Numbered from the stretch's first letter, positions 36,291 to 45,896 are shown. The stretch is 61,501 bases of DNA from Myxacorys almedinensis A (GCF_010091945.1 NZ_WVIE01000029.1:1-61501); one strand, 5' to 3'. A program made the numbers and translations. Notes: a model not told the origin generated them from the letters alone.

Positions 36291-37826
36291 ATGCTGACTT
36301 CCGTTGACTTCAGCGGCAGACCGTTTCATTTCATCGGCATTGGTGGAATTGGAATGTCAGCCCTTGCTTATGTTCTGCTCGAACGTAAGCTGCCGGTTTC
36401 TGGTTCGGATTTGCGTCTCAGTCATATTACAGAACGACTGAAAACGCTGGGTGCTCACATTTTTTTGAGCCAAGATGCGGCAAATCTTGAGTACTTTTCG
36501 CAAACCTGCTCTGAGGTTGCTGAAGCCATTCCGATTGGTGCTTCTGCTGTCGCTACGGTTGCAGAACCTATTACCAAACGCCACTTAATGCCAGACGTGC
36601 TTAGGTCAGATGGTGTTGCGGCGGGCTTACCGCAAGTGATTTGCTCTACGGCGATCAATGAATCTAATGCTGAATATCGCGCTGCGCTGGAGTTGGGATG
36701 TCCAGTCTTTCATCGCTCAGATTTGCTCGCCGCGCTCATCAAAGACTACCGTAGCATTGCGATCGCAGGCACCCATGGCAAAACCACCACCAGCAGCTTG
36801 GTCAGCTATTTGCTGCTTGAAGCCGACCTCGACCCAACGGTGATCATTGGCGGAGAGGTGAAAGCGTGGCAAGGCAATGCCCGGTTTGGCTACGGTAAAT
36901 ATCTGGTGGCAGAAGCCGATGAATCAGACGGTTCACTCGTTAAGTTTGAGCCGTATGTTGGCGTTATTACCAATGCTGAACTGGATCACCCTGACCACTA
37001 CAGCAGTCTCGATGAAATCGTAGACACGTTTCAAACCTTTGCCAACCGATGCGAGGTGACGATCGGCTGCATCGATTGCGAGACGGTGCGCGATCGCATT
37101 ACGCCCACCCTGTCCTATAGCCTCAATGCTGACTCTGGCGCAGATTACACCGTTGACTCCATCTGCTATGGAGGAGATTGCACAACCGCACGAGTGCTAG
37201 AGCATGGGCAGGTGTTAGGCGACCTCAAGATTCAATTGTTGGGTCATCACAATTTGAGCAATGCCCTAGCGGCGGTGGCGGTGGGTCGGTTGCTGGGAAT
37301 CGAGTTTGCCACGATCGCGGCGGCTCTCGCAACGTTTGAGGGCGCAAAGCGGCGGTTTGAGCATTACGGAACTGCGAACAACATTCTGTTCATTGACGAT
37401 TATGCTCACCACCCTAGCGAAGTTCGGGCAACCTTGACCTCGGCTCGCCTGCACGCAACCCAATCGTTTCCAAAGCGTCGCGTTGTTGCCGTATTTCAGC
37501 CCCATCGCTATAGCCGTACCACCACATTTTTAACAGAATTTGCCGAAGCCTTCGGAGATGCTGATGTAGTTGTACTGAGCGATATTTACAGTGCCGGAGA
37601 ATCGAGTTCTGGGCAAATTAAGGGTCAGGAGGTGGCTGATTTTTTCGCTACACGTCACTCAAAGGTTCACTACCAGCCGACGCTAGCGGCGATTAGTGAT
37701 TTCTTAGCGGAAACGCTGACTCCTGGTGATTTGGTGATCTTTTTGGGAGCCGGGAATTTGAACCAAATCATTCCTGACGCGATCGCAACGCAAGCTCTGA
37801 AAGATCGCACCTTAGCAGGCGGCTGA
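36291..37826 (+). CDS. murC: UDP-N-acetylmuramate--L-alanine ligase
   Basis: A 511-residue Mur ligase adding the first amino acid to the peptidoglycan precursor. N-terminal Rossmann-like domain (FHFIGIGGIGMSALAYVL), ATP loop GTHGKTTTSSL, then EADESDGS, NAELDHPDHY and HHNLSNALAAVAVG, and the C-terminal DDYAHHPSEVRAT. An insertion of about 35 residues near position 75 (PIGASAVATVAEPITKRHLM) lengthens it relative to E. coli MurC. It heads the run murC-murB-ybaB-phosphatase. Confidence 0.96.
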   Translation: MLTSVDFSGRPFHFIGIGGIGMSALAYVLLERKLPVSGSDLRLSHITERLKTLGAHIFLSQDAANLEYFSQTCSEVAEAIPIGASAVATVAEPITKRHLMPDVLRSDGVAAGLPQVICSTAINESNAEYRAALELGCPVFHRSDLLAALIKDYRSIAIAGTHGKTTTSSLVSYLLLEADLDPTVIIGGEVKAWQGNARFGYGKYLVAEADESDGSLVKFEPYVGVITNAELDHPDHYSSLDEIVDTFQTFANRCEVTIGCIDCETVRDRITPTLSYSLNADSGADYTVDSICYGGDCTTARVLEHGQVLGDLKIQLLGHHNLSNALAAVAVGRLLGIEFATIAAALATFEGAKRRFEHYGTANNILFIDDYAHHPSEVRATLTSARLHATQSFPKRRVVAVFQPHRYSRTTTFLTEFAEAFGDADVVVLSDIYSAGESSSGQIKGQEVADFFATRHSKVHYQPTLAAISDFLAETLTPGDLVIFLGAGNLNQIIPDAIATQALKDRTLAGG

Positions 37827-37943
37827 AAAAGCGGCTGCCTAGTTAACTCTAGGGTAGTGCTGCCCTGGGCTGCAAATGCCGACAACCCGTCACCGAGATT
37901 AGCAATGGTCTCAGGTTAGAGCCTTTAAAATAACGGAACTTAT

Positions 37944-38984
37944 ATGACTCTCTCTCGTGATTCTCGAACTGTTCCCGCTCCTGTCATGCTAGATTTTGCT
38001 GATCCAGGAATCTATGCCCGATCAACGCCGCTCTTATCTCAGCGTGCAACGGTACAGGAGCGGCATGACAAGTTCATCCCCCTTCCTCTCCCTGGCACTG
38101 ACTCCATGATCAAAGCGAATGTTCCGATGGCGTCGCTGACCTCGTTTCGGGTGGGCGGCCCAGCAGAATGGTATGTTGCACCGAGGCGGATCGATGAGCT
38201 ACATGCGAGTTTGGAGTGGGCGCGATCGCAGGGCTTACCAGTGACCATGCTGGGATCTGGATCGAATCTACTAGTTAGCGATCGGGGCATCGCTGGGCTG
38301 GTCATTTCAACTCGGTTTTTGCGCTGTGCAAGCTTTGACGAAACCACCGGGCAAATTACCGTTGGGGCAGGAGAGCCGTTACCGAGACTAGCATGGCGGC
38401 TTGCCGATCGCGGTTGGCAAGGGTTTGAGTGGGCAGTCGGTATTCCCGGCACGGTTGGGGGGGCAGTAGTGATGAACGCAGGCGCTCATGGAGACTGTGT
38501 GGCAGACATTTTGGTGGATACTCACGTCTTGTTGCCCAACGGCTCAACCGAGATCTTGACACCCGATCAACTGAGGTATGAATACCGCACCTCGGCGCTC
38601 CAGGGCAGTAAAAAGCTAGTCACGCAAGCAACCTTCCAGCTAAACCCCGGAGCCAACCCGAAAGAGCTAATTGCCCTTACCGATACCCACAAGCAGCAGC
38701 GACAGCGCACCCAGCCCTACGACTTTCCAAGCTGTGGTAGTGTCTTTCGCAACCCTGACCCCCACAAAGCGGGCTGGCTAATTGAGCAAGTGGGGTTGAA
38801 GGGTCATCAGATCGGCGGTGCTCAAGTGGCGCAACGCCACGCCAACTTTATTCTCAATTGCGGGGGTGCAACGGCAAGTGATATTTTTCAATTGATCCGC
38901 CATGTTCAGTCTTGCGTTCAGCGAGAATGGCAACTGTGGTTAGAGCCAGAAGTTAAAATGCTGGGGGACTTTCAGGCAGGTTAG
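37944..38984 (+). CDS. murB: UDP-N-acetylenolpyruvoylglucosamine reductase
   Basis: A 346-residue type II MurB, NADPH-dependent and FAD-containing, making UDP-MurNAc. FAD-binding motifs TSFRVGGPAEWY and LGSGSNLLVSDRG, then WAVGIPGTVGGAVVMNAGAHG, the catalytic serine in SCGSVFRNP, and the C-terminal LEPEVKMLG. About 50 non-conserved residues precede the domain, as in other cyanobacteria. It lies 117 bp after murC on the same strand. Confidence 0.95.
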   Translation: MTLSRDSRTVPAPVMLDFADPGIYARSTPLLSQRATVQERHDKFIPLPLPGTDSMIKANVPMASLTSFRVGGPAEWYVAPRRIDELHASLEWARSQGLPVTMLGSGSNLLVSDRGIAGLVISTRFLRCASFDETTGQITVGAGEPLPRLAWRLADRGWQGFEWAVGIPGTVGGAVVMNAGAHGDCVADILVDTHVLLPNGSTEILTPDQLRYEYRTSALQGSKKLVTQATFQLNPGANPKELIALTDTHKQQRQRTQPYDFPSCGSVFRNPDPHKAGWLIEQVGLKGHQIGGAQVAQRHANFILNCGGATASDIFQLIRHVQSCVQREWQLWLEPEVKMLGDFQAG

Positions 38985-39215
38985 GTGGGGTGTGCTGTTC
39001 GAGCCGGAGATGGAGGCTGTTTCTAGGCTGAGGGCGACACGCTGGCTACCGGGGCTATCTCCTCAAAAACCGATTTTCAAAGGGGCAACTTTAATTACTT
39101 TATCGGTTATTTCCATCCCATAAAGTTACGAATTACGAATTACACTTTCTTAGCCAGTGTTATGATTCCTCAAGCCGATGTCATAATGTAGCTGTTTGAC
39201 TATACATAGGAAGTT

Positions 39216-39563
39216 ATGTCACAAGGACAGGGATTTGGCTTTGGGCTTGGCAAAATGAAAGAATTTGCTGAAGCCATCAAAAAAGCACAACAGGTTCAGG
39301 AAGGGGCGAAACAACTCCAGGAAGAACTGGAATCGATGGAGATAGAAGGCGAAGCGGGCGGCGGCATGGTGAAGGTGGTGATGAGTGGCAACCAAGAGCC
39401 GTTGCGGGTAGTTTTGACGCCAGAAGCGCTCAATGAAGAGGCGGATGTGTTGTCTGATTTGGTGTTGGCAGCCATGAAGGATTCTTACACAAAGTCTACG
39501 GCGACGATGCGCGAAAAGATGGAAAACCTTACGGGTGGTCTAAATCTTCCTGGGTTGGGCTAG
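39216..39563 (+). CDS. YbaB/EbfC nucleoid-associated protein
   Basis: A 115-residue protein: Gly/Phe/Lys-rich start ([37 protein letters not shown]) followed by the YbaB core [29 protein letters not shown]. The fold is a dimer with tweezers-like helices that binds DNA without strong sequence specificity. Cyanobacterial homologues affect global expression. A terminator at 39604-39642 closes the unit. Confidence 0.93.
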   Translation: MSQGQGFGFGLGKMKEFAEAIKKAQQVQEGAKQLQEELESMEIEGEAGGGMVKVVMSGNQEPLRVVLTPEALNEEADVLSDLVLAAMKDSYTKSTATMREKMENLTGGLNLPGLG

Positions 39564-39603
39564 GCATCGATCTAAATTGGTTTCATAAGGCAAAATTCAT
39601 TTA

Positions 39604-39642
39604 AACCGGGCGATCCTAACGGGTGAGAGTAGCCCGGTTTTT
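39604..39642 (+). terminator. rho-independent terminator after ybaB
   Basis: Stem AACCGGGC / GCCCGGTT with a 20-nt loop, then TTT, lying just upstream of the phosphatase gene. Confidence 0.8.
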
Positions 39643-39674
39643 CACGTTTTTACCCTTATCTATGTCTTACAAAT

Positions 39675-40160
39675 ATGTCTTACAAATTGCTATTTGTCTG
39701 CTTGGGAAATATCTGTCGATCGCCGTCTGCTGAGAATATTATGAATCACTTAATTTGGGAGGCAGGGCTTCGCGATCGCATTGTGTGTGATTCAGCCGGG
39801 ACATCGAGCTATCACCTTGGCAGCCCGCCCGATCGCAGAATGACGATCGCAGCACAGGCACGGGGAATTGAGTTGATCGGTCAAGCTCGGCAGTTTGTGC
39901 GATCAGACTTTGAAGCGTTTGATCTAATCTTGGCGATGGATCGCGATAACTATGAGGGAATCTGCTTGCTCGATAGCCGGGGAACCTATCGCCATAAAGT
40001 TCGGTTGATGTGCGATTTTTGCACCCACTACGCTCTGAAAGAAGTGCCCGATCCTTACTATGGGGGTGAAGAAGGCTTTAATCAGGTGATCGATTTGTTG
40101 ATGGATGCCTGCGAAGGATTGTTGAACTATGTGATTCAAGAAGAATTAGTTCGCCCCTAA
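39675..40160 (+). CDS. low-molecular-weight protein-tyrosine phosphatase
   Basis: A 161-residue LMW-PTP with the P-loop VCLGNICRSPSAE (catalytic Cys and Arg) at residues about 8-20 and the general-acid motif VPDPYYGG near the C-terminus. Bacterial members often dephosphorylate tyrosine kinases controlling exopolysaccharide export; no such kinase is nearby. The ATG and first nine bases are duplicated: atgtcttacaaat occurs at 39662 and 39675, and only the second copy is in the right frame. A ribosome starting at the first would make an out-of-frame product. Confidence 0.92.
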   Translation: MSYKLLFVCLGNICRSPSAENIMNHLIWEAGLRDRIVCDSAGTSSYHLGSPPDRRMTIAAQARGIELIGQARQFVRSDFEAFDLILAMDRDNYEGICLLDSRGTYRHKVRLMCDFCTHYALKEVPDPYYGGEEGFNQVIDLLMDACEGLLNYVIQEELVRP

Positions 40161-40644
40161 ACTGACGGGAGTTCGATATAGATTAGCGGCTCCGGTGTTC
40201 GCGGCTTTCCAGATCTGCGATCGCAGATCCTCTGTCAAACTCACGTTCAATTAGCGCTCAATCTATACTTCTCGGTCAACCATTTTCCAGCCCAGGCAGG
40301 ATATTTTTCTAGGAGATTTCTCTAAAGCTAAGACTGAAGCACCCCTAATTCTGCTCAGTCTATAGTAATATGCTTTTTTTGACACACGTTAGCCCTGCAT
40401 TGTCCAACAATGGCACTAAGTTGGGTCAGAGTTCTATCTTAAGAGGTATGTCATAAACCACACAACGTTGCTAAAGGTCTACAACTATATTTAGAATAGG
40501 AACCAAAATTAAGCGTATGCCACGATCGCAGGTTGCACTTTTATAGAAACTGTTTAGAGCAGTGGTCACCTTGACAACTGCACCGACGGATAAACCTATT
40601 TTTAACTGTTCTGCTATCTTCTAAACGCTGTGGGAGTTACTCCA
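40161..40644. other. intergenic region
   Basis: No gene seen. It contains a perfect 18-bp palindrome with HIP1 at its centre (GATCTGCGATCGCAGATC, 40211-40228). The promoter of the response-regulator gene is presumably in the A/T-rich 40330-40560 part; no specific regulator site recognised. Confidence 0.5.
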
Positions 40645-41370
40645 ATGAACAACGATATTCGGATCACGCTTGTCGAAGATCACGACCTCACGAGGGTAGG
40701 CATGAAAACGGCGTTGCAACAACGAGCCGGGTTTCAAGTGGTGGGGGAAGCGGCGAATGGCACGGATGGTCTAAAGATGCTGACAACTGTGAAGCCGGAT
40801 GTGGCGATCGTGGATATTGGCTTACCAGACATTGACGGCATCGAACTGACGCGGCGGTTTCGCCAAGCCCAAGCCCTGATGGAAGATAGCATCAATACAC
40901 GGGTGCTGATTTTAACCTTGCAAGATCAAGAAGATGTGGTGTTGGCAGCGTTTGCAGCAGGAGCCGATTCCTATTGCATGAAGGATGTCAGTCTTGATCA
41001 GTTGGTTGAGGCACTGCGGGTGACGAATGAAGGAAATTCTTGGATCGACCCTGCGATCGCACGGGTGGTGCTGCGCCAAAATTACACGGCGCAAGCCATG
41101 CTCAGCGCCGCAGACGAAAGCAATGTTGTTGCGATCGCGGCGGCAGAACCAGAATATAACCAAATCATTGAAGCGTATCCGCTAACTGAGCGTGAGTTAG
41201 AAGTGTTGCAACTGATCGTTGATGGGTGCAGCAATGCTGTGATTGCAGAAAAGCTATTTATCACAGTGGGCACGGTAAAGACTCATGTGAGAAATATTTT
41301 GAATAAACTGTGTGCTGACGATCGCACCCAAGCTGCTGTGCGAGCGCTGCGATCGGGCTTGGTCGGTTGA
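40645..41370 (+). CDS. NarL/LuxR-type response regulator
   Basis: A 241-residue two-component regulator from ATG at 40645 (a GTG five codons upstream is out of family). Receiver domain: acidic pocket VEDHD, phospho-acceptor in VDIGLPDIDG, Thr in LILTL and Lys in YCMKD. After a linker of about 45 residues comes the LuxR/GerE DNA-binding domain (YPLTERELEVLQLIVDGCSN, IAEKLFITVGTVKTHVRNIL). The histidine kinase is not in the window, so the signal is unknown. It resembles stress- and nutrient-response regulators of cyanobacteria, but I do not assign a name. Confidence 0.92.
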   Translation: MNNDIRITLVEDHDLTRVGMKTALQQRAGFQVVGEAANGTDGLKMLTTVKPDVAIVDIGLPDIDGIELTRRFRQAQALMEDSINTRVLILTLQDQEDVVLAAFAAGADSYCMKDVSLDQLVEALRVTNEGNSWIDPAIARVVLRQNYTAQAMLSAADESNVVAIAAAEPEYNQIIEAYPLTERELEVLQLIVDGCSNAVIAEKLFITVGTVKTHVRNILNKLCADDRTQAAVRALRSGLVG

Positions 41371-41529
41371 GCAGACCTCGATCCTACCCGTTTGCCTGGG
41401 GTTGCGATCGCATGGTTTTCCAATAAACTGGCGCATAAAAAATCGTTACCTAAGCCTTGCTATACTTAGCCTTAAACTAAAGCCCAGACTCAAGAATTGA
41501 GAGCAGCATGGGTAGGTCGTGGAGGTCAG

Positions 41530-41856
41530 ATGGTCACGCTACACCTTAAACAAATTGATGTTCCACCGGGGCAACGAGTTCTATTTCACAATGTAAGCTG
41601 GCAAGAATATGAGGCGATTCTTGAGGAGTTAGGAGAAAACCGCACCTGTCGTCTCGCCTACAGCCAGGGAAGTTTAGAAATCATGTCTCCCCTACCTGAG
41701 CACGAAATTGCAAAAGTATTAATAGGCGATTTCATCAAAATGTTGCTAGATGAATTCATGCTCCCCAAGCTGATGATTTCTAAGAGCGTGCCGTTTCAAG
41801 TGCGACAATGGTTCCGTCCCTCTCGCTTAAAGACTTCTAACTCATGTGGCGTGTAA
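41530..41856 (+). pseudogene. Uma2-family nuclease-like protein, truncated
   Basis: The frame starts MVTLHLKQIDVPPGQRVLFHNVSWQEYEAILEEL and continues LAYSQGSLEIMSPLPEHE, the N-terminal part of the Uma2 (DUF820, PD-(D/E)XK-like) family, very abundant in cyanobacteria. After FMLPKLMISKSVPFQVR the homology stops, about half way, and the frame ends in unrelated residues. The conserved second half with the catalytic D-x-K region is missing, so it is a relic. The next gene's upstream sequence replaces it. Confidence 0.65.
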
Positions 41857-42071
41857 TTGTAAACTGCTCTGCTGATAGCTGGAGTGCTCAGGCTAAAGCG
41901 TTTAATGAGATTCTGGCAAAGTATGCCGCTAAGCCACTTTCTAGCAAAAAGATGCAAGATGATCAGCGGCGAATTATGGAGTTTCAAATCGACGATGTGA
42001 GTGAGGCAGAGTCGTTTCAAGATGAGTGCATGACGTTGGAAGGATTTGCGGCTCAGTTTGAATCGTTATAG
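41844..42071 (+). CDS. hypothetical protein, 75 aa
   Basis: A small protein, MWRVIVNCSADSWSAQAKAF ... TLEGFAAQFESL, acidic at its end and without membrane segment. It overlaps the broken Uma2 frame by 13 bp. In another frame the bases before its ATG read GSVPSLSLKDF and then stop, which looks like the last codons of an older upstream gene, so this may be the second gene of a former two-gene unit. No family recognised. Confidence 0.4.
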   Translation: MWRVIVNCSADSWSAQAKAFNEILAKYAAKPLSSKKMQDDQRRIMEFQIDDVSEAESFQDECMTLEGFAAQFESL

Positions 42072-42079
42072 TTAAAGGC

Positions 42080-42235
42080 TCAAGCTCCAGCGATCGCGAT
42101 TGCCTGTCTGAGGTGCAACGCTGATTGAACGTTGACGTTACCAACCTTAAACCTTAATGGGTCGTCAGTGATGACCCACCGTTCTTTTTGCAGTGCTCGC
42201 TTTACAGCATCATGAAAAACATCCTTGGCAGACAC
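42080..42235 (-). pseudogene. xisH-like remnant
   Basis: From a GTG at 42235 the frame reads (V)SAKDVFHDAVKRALQKERWV and ITDDPLRFKVGNVNV, matching the N-terminal third of XisH, a small endonuclease-fold protein first named for excision of the fdxN element in Anabaena. Full XisH is about 138 residues. Here the similarity stops after about 35 residues and no xisI follows. It is non-functional as read. Confidence 0.65.
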
Positions 42236-42307
42236 AAACAAAAGCTCAATTCTAATGAAGTTTAGTTTGCCTCTAAATACCACCAAGTGAATTACAGCAG
42301 CGTTAGT

Positions 42308-42703
42308 TTAAGAGTTTTCGATGATATACTTTTCGAGTTGAAGAATTGCCTGATCAATTGCTGTAATGGTTCCATCAACAGCATTTTTCTGTTTTTCTAG
42401 CGGCGCAAGTTGTTGAGCTAAAGCACGGCGATTCGCATCGCGATTGATGGTTTGAACAGTTCGTACAAAGCGACCAATGCTACCGCCACCTCTGACTTTA
42501 GACCCTTGCTGACGCACTTTGTCAGTGTATTCTGCACGAATTATTTTTTGCTGTTGGGTCAATTCTCTTTTCACCAAAGTATGTTCTTTTTTCTTGAGCT
42601 TCAACGCTTTGATCGCTATTTTGGCTTCTGCTAATGATTGAACTGAAATAGTAATTCGCCCATCATCCGCGATCGTTACAAAGTTGTTTTGATCAGGCAA
42701 CAT
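42308..42703 (-). CDS. hypothetical basic coiled-coil protein, 131 aa
   Basis: Starts MLPDQNNFVTIADDGRITISVQS, followed by Lys-rich helices (AIKALKLKKKEHTLVKRELTQQQK), a Gly/Arg stretch (KVRGGGSIGRFVRTVQTINRD) and a C-terminal coiled coil. It could bind nucleic acid, judging from charge, but no domain is recognisable. Placed between the xisH relic and the GATase gene; transcribed alone. Confidence 0.55.
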   Translation of the reverse strand: MLPDQNNFVTIADDGRITISVQSLAEAKIAIKALKLKKKEHTLVKRELTQQQKIIRAEYTDKVRQQGSKVRGGGSIGRFVRTVQTINRDANRRALAQQLAPLEKQKNAVDGTITAIDQAILQLEKYIIENS

Positions 42704-42906
42704 GCTTCCGAATTTAGCAACTCGACTCAGTATAACTTGTGCTCAGTATATTGGCTGGCTAAATTCAAATTGCTCTAAAGATTGACAGATAGGCTCTAAA
42801 TTACCTTAACCTCCTTAAATGGAGCGGTCGAACACCCGCGATCGCAGCCGGGTTCAAAACTGATCATTCAGGGTCTTCGTTAACGCAAAAGAAGCTAGAA
42901 AGTGCT

Positions 42907-43683
42907 ATGGCAATTGAGCAATTACACCAGACCTCAACTCTACAAAAGTTACACCTCAACATCCTGTTGCTACAAATTCGAGAAGATGAGTTGACTCGCC
43001 AAGAAGAATTCGATGAGTTTGTTCGATATAGCCGTCTCGATCCTAGCCAGTTTCAGGTTCTCGATACCTTTCTAACTCCTGAGTTCGAGCCTTCTATCAT
43101 CCACGGATTTGATGCGCTGTTTATTGGTGGCTCAAGCGATGTCTCCGTTCTTCAACCCGATCTCTACCCCTTCATCACCCCGATGAAGAAGCTACTAGTT
43201 TACTGCTTGCAGCAAGAGATTCCGGTTTTAGCTTCGTGTTTCGGCTTTCAAGCCGCCGTAGAAGCCTTGGGCGGTCAAGTCATGCTCGACAAAGCCAATT
43301 TAGAAATGGGAATCTACCCAATGTGGCTCACCGAGGCAGCAGCAGAAGATGCGCTGTTTCATGACATGCCCAACGGCTTTTGGGCAGTGTCGGGTCATAA
43401 AGAACGAGCGGTAGTTATGCCCAAAGGCGCGGTTTTGCTGGCATATTCTGATCGCTGCCCGTTTCATGCGTTCAAAATTCCTGGTAAACCCTTTTACGGG
43501 TTTCAGTTTCATCCGGAAGTAGACGCGCAAGATCTTGCTGTTCGCGTTGTTCGCTATCAGAGCCGCTATTTAGACAGCGATGAGCAGGTGGATTGCATCT
43601 TGAGAGACCTTCAAGACACAGCGATCGCAAACCAACTGATCGAGAAGTTCGTCGATCGAATTGTCTTACAGAGCGATCGCTAA
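42907..43683 (+). CDS. class I glutamine amidotransferase-like protein
   Basis: A 258-residue stand-alone GATase domain: oxyanion region HGFDALFIGGSSDV, catalytic Cys in PVLASCFGFQAAVEALGG, and the His-Glu pair in FQFHPEVD. This set (Cys-His-Glu) is intact, so glutamine or gamma-glutamyl hydrolysis is plausible. It is not fused to a synthetase domain, and no partner synthase adjoins, so the pathway is unknown. Confidence 0.88.
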   Translation: MAIEQLHQTSTLQKLHLNILLLQIREDELTRQEEFDEFVRYSRLDPSQFQVLDTFLTPEFEPSIIHGFDALFIGGSSDVSVLQPDLYPFITPMKKLLVYCLQQEIPVLASCFGFQAAVEALGGQVMLDKANLEMGIYPMWLTEAAAEDALFHDMPNGFWAVSGHKERAVVMPKGAVLLAYSDRCPFHAFKIPGKPFYGFQFHPEVDAQDLAVRVVRYQSRYLDSDEQVDCILRDLQDTAIANQLIEKFVDRIVLQSDR

Positions 43684-43733
43684 GCCTCCCACACTATTTC
43701 CAGGCTAAGAATTTCCGGCTAAGAATTTCCAGG

Positions 43734-45041
43734 CTAGGAATTTTCAGGCACTTGGCTGATCGATTGTCCGGCGATCCAGCCTGTTGTCCAAGCGCTTTGA
43801 AAGTTGAATCCGCCGGTGACACCATCAATATCTAGCACTTCACCCGCAAAATATAGTCCCGGACAGCAGCGACTTTCCATCGTCTTAAAGTTGACTTCCT
43901 TGAGAGCGACGCCACCACAGGTAACAAATTCTTCTTTAAATGCGCCTTTGCCTGCGATCGCATAGCTGCCTTGGGTCAGTTCTTGGATCATCGCTGCCAT
44001 CATCTTGTTAGACAGATCCGACCATCGCATCTCTGGCGTCACGCCAACATAAGCCACCAGTTTTTCCCACAAGCGCCGAGGAATCATCACCGGGCAATTT
44101 GCCGCGATCGCTTTTCTGGGAATCTGGTTTCTCACAGCCATTAGCTCCTGGCGCAACGTCTCTAAGTTGTGAGATGGCAGCCAATTAATCACCATCGGGC
44201 AACGGTAGTGACGATCGTAGAGAAACCTAGCCCCCCAAGCTGACAGTTTTAGGGCAGCCGGTCCACTCAGCCCCCAATGGGTGATCAACACCGCTCCGGT
44301 TTGTTCTAGCTTTGGGGTGCTGCCCTCTGTCTGTAACCGCAGCCGCACCGGATCAACCGAAACCCCTGCCAAGTCTCGCAGGCGATCGTCTGAAATCTGA
44401 AACGTAAACAAGGACGGCACCATCGGCTCGACGGTATGCCCTAAGGCTTGAGCAAATTGGTATCCGTTCGGATTGCTGCCCGATGCAAGCAGTAAGCGAT
44501 CGGCACTCAACACTTCACCAGACCGTAGCTCTAGGCTAAAGCGATCGCCTTGTTTCACCACCGACTTGACTGCCGCCCCCAGCCGCAATGTGACGCCTGC
44601 TGCTTGGGCTTGATCAAGCAGACACGTCGCGATCGTATGAGCATCATCTGTTACGGGAAACATGCGTCCATCGGCTTCGGTTTTTAGGGCTACACCGCGA
44701 TCGCGAAACCATTCCACCGTATGCCGCGCCTGAAACCGAGAAAATGCCCCGCGTAGCGCCTTGCCGCCTCTGGGGTAATGCTGCACCAATAGCGATGGCT
44801 CAAAGCAAGCATGGGTGACGTTGCACCGTCCGCCCCCTGAAATTAAGACTTTCGAGAGAAACTGCCGCCCCGCCTCTAAAAGCGTCACGCGAACCGAAGG
44901 GCTTGAATCCGCGGCGGTTTTGTCAGAGGGGCACGCGGCACTAATTGCCCCAAAAAATCCTGCTGCCCCGCCCCCAATTACGACAACGTGTAGAGGTCGC
45001 CCCTCTGATCTAAGTTCTACCAAACTGTCAACCCCTGCCAA
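43734..45041 (-). CDS. HI0933/YhiN-family flavoprotein
   Basis: A 435-residue FAD-dependent oxidoreductase: dinucleotide-binding VVVIGGGAAGFFGAISAA at the N-terminus, SKVLISGGGRCNVTHACF, LLLASGSNPNGYQFAQALG, and the C-terminal FAGEVLDIDGVTGGFNFQSAWTTGW, all hallmarks of the HI0933 family. The physiological substrate is not known. There is no ATG at the N-terminus; the frame opens at TTG (45041), and a TTG six codons later would also keep the domain. The start is therefore uncertain. Confidence 0.88.
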   Translation of the reverse strand: MAGVDSLVELRSEGRPLHVVVIGGGAAGFFGAISAACPSDKTAADSSPSVRVTLLEAGRQFLSKVLISGGGRCNVTHACFEPSLLVQHYPRGGKALRGAFSRFQARHTVEWFRDRGVALKTEADGRMFPVTDDAHTIATCLLDQAQAAGVTLRLGAAVKSVVKQGDRFSLELRSGEVLSADRLLLASGSNPNGYQFAQALGHTVEPMVPSLFTFQISDDRLRDLAGVSVDPVRLRLQTEGSTPKLEQTGAVLITHWGLSGPAALKLSAWGARFLYDRHYRCPMVINWLPSHNLETLRQELMAVRNQIPRKAIAANCPVMIPRRLWEKLVAYVGVTPEMRWSDLSNKMMAAMIQELTQGSYAIAGKGAFKEEFVTCGGVALKEVNFKTMESRCCPGLYFAGEVLDIDGVTGGFNFQSAWTTGWIAGQSISQVPENS

Positions 45042-45159
45042 ACCGCCTCTTCTAGGCTAACGCGCTTCTGGTTACGGTTTCACAAAATCTTAGCGTGATG
45101 CTGAGTCTTGAAGGACAAGATCTGAGCGCCCAATATCTATGCAAGATCAACGGTGCACA

Positions 45160-45756
45160 CTAGCGATCGCTATAACGCTCTTCTTTCCAAGGATCACCGC
45201 GCCGATGATAGCCATTTCGCTCCCAAAAGCCTAACTCTTCGGTTGATAAAAACTCTAGACCGTTGATCCACTTCGCGCTTTTCCAAGCATATAAGTGGGG
45301 CACAACCAGGCGCAGCGGTCCACCATGATCGGGGGGTAGAGGCTCACCAAACAAGGTGTGGGCAAAAAAGTTTTCCTCGCGCAGGAAATCATCGAGCGGA
45401 AGGTTGGTTGTGTAGTCGCCGTAGCAATGCTCCATGATGTGGGTGGCGGCAGGGTGAAGCTCAATGTGTTTCATGACGTCCACCACTTTAACGCCCGTCC
45501 ACTGTACATCGAGCTTTGACCAAGTGGTGACGCAGTGAAAATCAGCCGTGAAGGTAGACTGAGGCATTGCCATCAGGTCTGCCCAGCTAAATTGGGTTTC
45601 TTGTGCCAAGCCCCACACGCGAAGCTGCCACGTCTCTCGATTGACATGGGGTGTGCCGCCGTAAGTCAGCACCGGAAAGCCATTCGTCAAGTGCTGACCC
45701 GCAGGGACTCTATCTCCATACTCTGATCCTGGCTTTTTGAAGAACTTTCCCGCCAT
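45160..45756 (-). CDS. YedY/sulfite-oxidase-fold molybdopterin protein
   Basis: A 198-residue stand-alone Mo-cofactor domain. The Mo-ligating cysteine is in ADFHCVTTWSKLD; LDDFLREENFFAHTLFGEPL and PLRLVVPHLYAWKSAKWINGLEF are typical of the sulfite-oxidase fold. It lacks the haem and dimerisation domains of sulfite oxidase and has no Tat signal, so it is probably cytoplasmic. The nearby cysH suggests, without proving, a link with sulfur metabolism. Confidence 0.88.
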   Translation of the reverse strand: MAGKFFKKPGSEYGDRVPAGQHLTNGFPVLTYGGTPHVNRETWQLRVWGLAQETQFSWADLMAMPQSTFTADFHCVTTWSKLDVQWTGVKVVDVMKHIELHPAATHIMEHCYGDYTTNLPLDDFLREENFFAHTLFGEPLPPDHGGPLRLVVPHLYAWKSAKWINGLEFLSTEELGFWERNGYHRRGDPWKEERYSDR

Positions 45757-45896
45757 GCGCTTGCCCTACCCCATCAGTTCACCGAATCGATGCTTCGCTA
45801 AATAGATTTCAGTGAATTGCCTACTCAATTCAAACCTAAATCTCTCAACGCTAAATCCCTATTGAGATAGAGCCTTGAATCGGTAGAGCGGTACCG

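Noticed and set aside
43593-43835. 80-codon frame between the GATase and flavoprotein genes
   Set aside because: Overlaps both genes in wrong frames; a shadow.
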